This document shows, in pieces, positions 57,693-64,000 of a DNA stretch of 64,000 bases. The notes under the pieces are model-generated. The model saw only the letters and a program-made list of their open reading frames with translations, ran no database searches and was not told the origin of the DNA. The first letter of the stretch is position 1. Each line of letters begins with the position of its first letter. Source of the DNA: Allantophomopsis cytisporea (Eukaryota; Ascomycota; Leotiomycetes; Phacidiales; Phacidiaceae); assembly GCA_024752435.1 (NCBI GenBank), contig CP103020.1:1674001-1738000 (forward strand), given 5' to 3'. A program made the translations under genes and the position numbers.

Positions 57693-58395
57693 GAAGGCCT
57701 CAGGCCACTTTCTGTCATCAAGCCAGCTTGGATTGGTGAACATGCTGGTACCGCCCTCGGATGAATTGATGCGCCTTTGGCCTACGCAAGCTCGACCCTT
57801 GGGTGTGTAGCTTAGGCTTTTGACATCGCCCTTCCGTTCCCATACTCGAAAAAGGTCGCCTTCTCCACATTCAATTGATCACTTGGAGCACAGACTGTCC
57901 CAGTGACTTTTCCCTTCACGGCTACACTCAAACGCCCGACTTACTGCTCGGCCACAAACTTGTGGCATATCCATGTCGTCCTTACTGTGTTTCTGGATAT
58001 AGTAGGTATTAAACTGGCGTTCAAAGATAGGTCGAGTTCTTTCATTCGTCGAAAGCTCACAGCATGTGGGTCGATTGTGTGTCTGTTAGGTACGGATTTC
58101 ATAATTCATATGTTGCTGTACATATCAAGACACCTTTCCGCATCTGGTAGTATTTTTCTCCTCCTCCTCATCTTCATAATCTATATAGTCTTCGGCATAC
58201 CCTCCCATCCTTTCAGATTCTCCCCTACAAATCCTGCGTTGTTGCTTGTGGGAGAAGTGCACGTTGAAACTCTGTAGTACCTATTACCTTCCTCTCACGA
58301 TCCCGGCTCATCGGTACTACTGCAACCCCAATATCGACGTCATCCTTAGATTCTTAAGTTCGGTTGCATCGACAGCGTCAACCCTCGACTTCAAC
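57693..58395. other. Promoter region of the P450
   Basis: About 700 bp with pyrimidine-rich stretches near 58155-58230. The frames at 57903-58277 and at the start of 58246 are not credible; the latter runs into the P450 reading frame only because no stop intervenes upstream. Confidence 0.4.
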
Positions 58396-59959
58396 ATGGC
58401 TTACAAGGCACTTCTCGCAGCGTTTGCTGTCGTTGTCATAACTTATAGCATCGCAAGCTACATCACTTCAGCAATAGCAGCTCGAAAATTTGCAAAGGAA
58501 CATGGCTGTGAACCAACACCTAAATGGCCTCAACCCGAGACAATCATTGGATATCATTTATTCAAACAACAGTCAAGAGCCGCAAAGCAACATAAACTTT
58601 TGGAAGCAGGGCAGGACAGATACCGAGTTATGGGCGTAAATACCTGGACGGCGGGTATCATGGGTAGAAACCTTATCAACACTATCGATCCAGAGAACGT
58701 CAAAGCTATATTGGCAACAAACTTCAAAGATTTTGGACTCGGGACTAGGTTGACGAGTTTTGGTCCTCTACTTGGCAAGGGCATATTTACTATGGATGGT
58801 GCTGCATGGGAACACTCACGGGTACGAGCATAGGTCGACGTTAAGATATTTACGCTAATCTTCACAGGCTCTTATACGACCAAACTTCACTAAGGCCCAA
58901 GTAGCTGATCTTGATACCTTTGAAACACACATCACTACAATGATCGCCAAGATCCCCCGCGATGGAAGCACAGTAGACCTTCAAACACTCTTCTTCCAAC
59001 TCACCCTTGACTCCGCCAGTGAATTTTTATTTGGCGAATCCGTCAACTCTCTTAACAGCATCCCCGGCTCTGAAGCCCAGACCTTCGGCATAGCCTTCGA
59101 TTTTGCGCAGTCCCAGCTCGGTCTTCGTAGTCGCCTTGGCGTCTTCGCGCGCTTCTACAATAACGAAAAATTCTCCGAATCGTGCAGGATCACGCACGAA
59201 TTTGTCGACAAGATCGTCCAAAGAGGACTTGAACGTCGCAAGCGTGCGGCCAACGAGGATATGGAGAAAGCCTCATCTGAGGAGAAGCAGAAATACGTCT
59301 TCCTCGATGAACTCACAAAAGCAACCACCGATCCCCGCCGTCTCCGCGACGAGCTATTGAACATCCTGCTCGCCGGCCGCGACACCACCGCTTCCCTCCT
59401 TAGTAACACCATGCACGTGCTCGCACGCCGCCCCGACATCTGGGCTAAGCTCCAGGCTGAGATAGCACAGCTAGACGGCGAGAAGCCAACATACGAGACA
59501 CTCCGCGACCTCAAATATCTCAAGTATGTGCTCAACGAATGCCTGCGCCTTTACCCCGTCGTCCCCGGTAACGCACGCTTCGCCAACCGCAACACCACAA
59601 TCCCACACGGCGGCGGACCAGACGGTCTCTCCCCCGTTTTCGTGAAGAAGGGCCAAATCGTCGTCTACTCCGTCTACACCATGCATCGCCGTAAGGACAT
59701 CTACGGCGAGGACGCAGACGAATTCATACCCGAACGTTGGGATAAGCTGAGGGCTGGTTGGGCGTATTTGCCGTTCAATGGCGGACCGAGAATCTGTGTC
59801 GGCCAGCAGTTTGCGCTCACCGAGGCTAGTTACACGCTTGTAAGGCTGCTGCAGACTTTCAAGCGCATTGAGGATCGCGATGGTGGACCGTGGGAGGAGT
59901 TGTTAGCGCTTACTTGCGCGAGTAAGAATGGGGTTAAGGTTGCGTTGTTTGAGGAGTAA
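58396..59959 (+). CDS. Cytochrome P450, CYP52-like (fatty acid/n-alkane hydroxylase)
   Basis: Two exons (58396-58821, 58868-59959; 46-nt intron) give 505 aa. An N-terminal membrane anchor (ALLAAFAVVVITYSIASYI) is followed by KFAKEHGCEPTPKWPQ. The CYP52 helix-B/C region has FGLGTRLTSFGPLLGKGIFTMDGAAWEHSRALIRPNF in two stretches across the splice (...HSR / ALIRPNF). The I-helix is LLAGRDTTASLLS, the ExxR motif is NECLRLYPVVPGNAR, the PERF-type element is FIPERWDKLRAGWAYLPF and the heme loop is FNGGPRICVGQQFALTEASY. CYP52 enzymes hydroxylate the terminal carbon of alkanes and fatty acids in the ER. The ATG at 58396 gives MAYKALL; a longer upstream frame is ignored because it has no conservation-like features. 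Confidence 0.92.
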
Positions 59960-60450
59960 AACATTACGGCGGTATGCCGATTTTAGTGTGTATATGAATG
60001 GATTAGACAATGGTGGCGTTGGTGGGGATCTGCCTATCTCCTCTTAATCTGTATATTGCCTGATATACTCTATGATGAATTGCACGATTTGATGATTGTT
60101 CTTCGGGACTCTTGAAATTCACAAACAAGGTGTATTCTGGGAGTTTTGTAATTGTCTACAATCTCAGAGAGAGATATTGACTACGCTCTAGCTACAGCTA
60201 GCTCCTGTAGAGCTTGAATCCTGGAGTGTGGCCAAATAGATTGCAAGCACCATCAACACTACCTGTGCTTTCGCTGTCTTCACGATCAATCCAGGCTACA
60301 TCCGGGTCACCAGCACTGCCTCAAGAAGCAACAACTAAATATATCAGGAGACTGGATTCAACAGGCATGACAAATTTGGCTCATGTGGTGTAGAAGAGTC
60401 ACAATGGCGACATTCGTGTAGGTATCCTCATCTCTAATTGCAGGGTCAAC
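59960..60450. other. Convergent 3' spacer between P450 and GH78 genes
   Basis: About 490 bp between the stops of two convergent genes. No gene or repeat recognised. Confidence 0.5.
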
Positions 60451-62845
60451 TCAAGAGACTGTAATGTTATGTGATCCCCCTTCAATCAGCAAGCTGACTC
60501 TACCACCAATTTCGTCGCCAAGAGTGCTATTATCCACAACAACTCCATCAACAGCAACACTCAATCCCTTCGACCAGGGCAGCCTCACATCACCACTCGT
60601 ACCATTGGGCGAATTGAGAGTTACCAAGTATCCGCTCCTAACAATCTCCCAACTAGCGCTAAATGCTCCGAGCCCCGTAACAAAGCCGCCCTGAACATCT
60701 AGCAAGTCACCAAATTGCGGCTCGAAAATCCACGTCTTTCCTGCTCGTCCCTTGACTCTAAGACCGAGGACATACTCCGTCAGAACACTCGTAGGACCCG
60801 AGCTCCAGCCATGGGCATGCGAGACATAGCTTGGCGTGAAGCTATATCCGCGATCCTGGCGATAAGCAAAGCTTCCGTTTGCTAGATAGCCCTCAATCAC
60901 GGTGCTCTGGGTTCCGTTCTCATTGTTAAGGTACCAGCCCCATGAGCGGCGAATTAGATCTAGTGCGCGTTGCGTGGATCCAATTGTCAGGTGTCCTTGA
61001 ATCTCGAGAGATGATATGAAGGGTGAGATTGTGTTTGGGAGCTCGGTAGACACGGCACCGATGTCATTCCAGTTCGTTGTGAGGTACTCTGAGATCTTTT
61101 CAGCATGCGAGGAGGGTGGGACAAGGGAGGTTAGAAGAGAGAGGGAGTTAGCGTCTTGGGGTAGAAGCGTTGTGTTTGTAGCATTGTCTTTGAAGATGCT
61201 GGATGATGAGAGGCAGTTCGCTAGGATAGCAGTTTGAAGTGCGGTGGCACGTGTTGTGTAAAGAGAAGTAAGGTTTGTGGTATCGTTGGCCCAGGTTGCA
61301 AGAGAAGAGCCTGTGTTTAGGGTATGGTACAAACTATGAGTGTCAGTATTTTTCATCTTGATAACTGGAATCCGGATTTTGGTGTTTATTATCTAAGAGT
61401 TTGTCATTCAAGGGGTGCACATACATTATATTTGCTTCAGTATTATTGAATCCTTGTTGCCAACGGGCCCAGTCGCGAATACCAGTCACATTCAGAAGTC
61501 CTGATGCTCCAACTTTTCCGTATATGTAGTTCATCGCAAACTGATACTTGACCCAATTCTTGGCCAAAAATGATGTGTCGTCTGTATAGAGAACGTAGTT
61601 ATATGTCCCTATCATAGTCCACATATGATACGTGTCCGAACCCTTCTGAAGAAGTGGAGGACCTGCTTCGGGAAAAGCACCCGTAGTATTGTCCTAGATG
61701 AATTATTTCGTCAGTGTCACTATTTAACAACATGTGCAAACAAAAATGTGATTTGCTATGATAACTTGAAGTTTCTCTCATATTCGGTGTGAGGTGCTTC
61801 TTTTCGTATAATGTCGAGTGTTATGTTGTTGGGCGACCATTCCCACATCTACATTCTCCAAACTGTTCCAAAGATGTATTATTGCTTGATGTCGTCGAAT
61901 TCCGGACTTCAATCTCATGTCTGATTTATCTCTGGAAGACTGTGGGAGACCAGAAAATTCTCAACTTACCTGGTAGTCGTACATAACCTGCAAAGCATTC
62001 TTTACACTCTCCAAGTCTCCAATACTGACGAAAAGCGACGGCACAGCAACACCCATATCACCAGGCCAAACCGCACGATCCCTCTTCGCCCCATCAACAA
62101 TAATAGTATCGCCGCTCCCGAGTGTCCCATTGTTGGCCCAGCCATTGATGACCACTGGAATCTGACGGCCAGTATTCACAGGCACCAGATTCGTCTGCAA
62201 TGTATATGCACCACTATACCAGATCTTGTTCAAGAGGTCATCATTCGAATGCCAATACCCTTGATAAGCCCGCAGGTCAGACCAAGTAGGCTGGAAGCCA
62301 ATTTCAGTGGTAATGCCTGTGACTGTCACACTGGCGTCCTCTGTCACCCAGAAAAGCGTCAGGTAGCGGAATCCACCACGCAGCTGAGCGTCCGGCACAG
62401 CGTAGGATCCGCTACCTGCCGTCACGTTGGCGTAGACGGCACCATCTGGACCACGAAATCCTCCGTTCGATGCATCCGACCACTCTCCAATCCAATTCTT
62501 GGCTTCGCTGAAAGCGAGACCCAATGATCCTGTACCGTTCGAAGTGAAATTCACATGTACGATACCGCCAACCTCGATGCCGAAGTCGAAGATGAAGAGA
62601 GAGCCATTGGTGTTGAAGGTTACTGGTGTGGAGTAGGTGATGTTTGAGCCGGTGGTTAGATCAAGGATTGACTTGGGGGAAACAGTGCGAGAGTCTGGTG
62701 CGAAGATGTTGTTGTTCCATTCTCCTGGAAATGCAGCAGTTGTGGGACCGCTGCAGGTGGTATTGCGCCAACACAATTGGGCATTGGAGATGCCGAAGAT
62801 GCTAAGGAGAAGGGTGGCTAGTATATATTGTTTAAAACTTGACAT
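60451..62845 (-). CDS. Secreted alpha-L-rhamnosidase, glycoside hydrolase family 78
   Basis: Three exons (61970-62845, 61425-61693, 60451-61333) give 675 aa. The first 22 residues are a signal peptide (YILATLLLSIFGISNA, cleavage before QLC). The N-terminal beta-sandwich region has FDFGIEVGGIVHVNF and GFRYLTLF. The barrel entry reads YSGAYTLQTNLVPVN and the family signature IIVDGAKRDRAVWPGDMGVA holds an acidic/Arg active-site cluster. Later blocks are SDTYHMWTMIGTYNYVL, FNNTEANIILYHTLN across the second splice, and the C-terminal sandwich SYVSHAHGWSSGPTSVLTEYVLG. There are many N-glycosylation sequons. It would release terminal rhamnose from flavonoid glycosides or pectin side chains outside the cell. 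Intron 1 is 276 nt, unusually long here; intron 2 is 91 nt. Confidence 0.88.
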
Positions 62846-64000
62846 GATGAAAGACTGAGAGATTTCTGTGAATCATAACTATAGACTTGTGTAACAACCT
62901 TGAATAGAAGAGAAATCATATATACTTATCCCATCTATAATATATTAACTTACAGTACAAGCTTTCAAGCAAGCATAAGCTTTAAGTGTGCAACGGAATA
63001 AATGTTTGCATGTACTTACCCCACAATCTAGGTACATATGCACATACAAGCTCCAAACTCGCTCCAATAGACGTCTCTCAGTGCACGTGATCAGGTGGGG
63101 GAGTTGTGCACATTGGACGTTTGGAGAATAAGAAAATCTTTGAATTATTCCGGTTGGACAATCCATAAATTATCAAGTACGTAAAACCCATAGATCTGCA
63201 AGTTACGATGCGGATCTATTAAATGCGGGGAAAAGAGCGAGTTGAACTTAGACATCTGGTGCATATTGTTTCAATGATTCTTTGCGTTCAGCGTACTACT
63301 GCGCAGTACTGTACTCCTTGCGCCTGCATTGCAGCGCCAAGAGCTGGCGACTAGATGCACCGAAAAACGCGAAAGGGATGGTTGACTAGAACTGCCTCTT
63401 GTCCTGAATTCGTGAATTCTCGCCCGGATATCCTCGGAGGAATTCAATAACTGTGGTGGGGGTTCTTGTAAAATGTTGGATTAATGACTAGAGTCCTGAA
63501 GCTTTGTGGAAGCTCGAAATATCGCAAGATGTTGGAAATGTCATTTTGTTTGAGACTGGAGAGTTATAGACCGAGTCACGAGTGAGGATGATCTGTCGTT
63601 GAACAAAGAGAATGGAGGCGGGTGATAGGCAGAGAATTCCCAAAAGATCTAGATCGCTGAAATCAAAACATCAATAAAATATTGTACAAGGTTCAGAGCA
63701 ATAAATTCCAGATCTTGATCATGGAGTATTAATAAAGCAATAAGGTTATGGATGTCGATATATGTAACTAGGACTTATGCTTAATTTCCCAAATTTTACG
63801 CAGTATCTCAAGTATTTTGTGAAAACGTGCACAACCTTTTGGGAGACGCATTAAAACTCCTTCAAAAATCGAAGGAGGATAATTCTTACACGTGACATAC
63901 CGTGTTGAGATTTGATTATGATCAGCCAAGTGATTCGCAGTACAGGAACTGGGATCAGGATGCCAATGACGCATTGTACTGTCTTTGAAAGCCGGCAAAG
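62846..64000. other. Upstream region of GH78 and right edge, no gene
   Basis: About 1.15 kb, AT-rich. Short minus-strand frames at 62945-63166 and 63768-63998 have no motifs. The promoter of the rhamnosidase lies in the first part. Confidence 0.45.

Overview
The window is nuclear DNA of a filamentous ascomycete (Pezizomycotina; a leotiomycete-like fungus would fit, but the order is a guess). Genes are interrupted by short introns (mostly 43-65 nt, GT...AG, with CTAAC/CTGAC-type branch sites), and the protein families are fungal: Tco89, PAN2, Zn2Cys6 regulators, CYP52, Git1, ABCC transporters, NB-ARC/TPR proteins. Gene models were built by hand, by joining reading frames at splice sites that keep phase and known protein motifs. 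No rRNA, convincing tRNA, CRISPR or bacterial-type signals were seen.

Layout. 1-829: a Gfo/Idh/MocA oxidoreductase, cut by the left edge. 1610-4990: a decayed NB-ARC/TPR (NLR-like) gene with in-frame stops and frameshifts. 6153-15161: a housekeeping block with TCO89 (TORC1 subunit), an MFSD5-type molybdate-anion transporter, and the 10-exon PAN2 deadenylase subunit. 15644-16338: a second decayed coding relic. 16778-17844: a prodomain-less metacaspase.

18114-41242 is the most interesting part. It holds a 1,432-aa ABCC transporter, a fusion of a fumarylacetoacetate-hydrolase (FAH) domain with an alpha/beta-hydrolase, an amidohydrolase, a Zn2Cys6 regulator, an Asp-nucleophile alpha/beta-hydrolase, a small membrane protein, and a divergently transcribed pair for the two halves of a biotin-dependent acyl-CoA carboxylase. 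This looks like an export/catabolic gene cluster with its own regulator. The amidohydrolase promoter carries five CGG triplets spaced exactly 9 bp apart, a natural candidate operator for the cluster regulator. No substrate can be assigned from sequence alone.

43289-62845: a large multi-sequon membrane protein, a patatin-like phospholipase, a Git1-like glycerophosphodiester permease, a zincless Fpg/MutM DNA glycosylase, a CYP52-like P450 and a secreted GH78 alpha-L-rhamnosidase. They are separated by long AT-rich or pyrimidine-rich spacers with short tandem repeats. Phospholipase, glycerophosphodiester uptake and fatty-acid/alkane hydroxylase share a lipid-scavenging theme, but they are spaced too far apart to claim a cluster.
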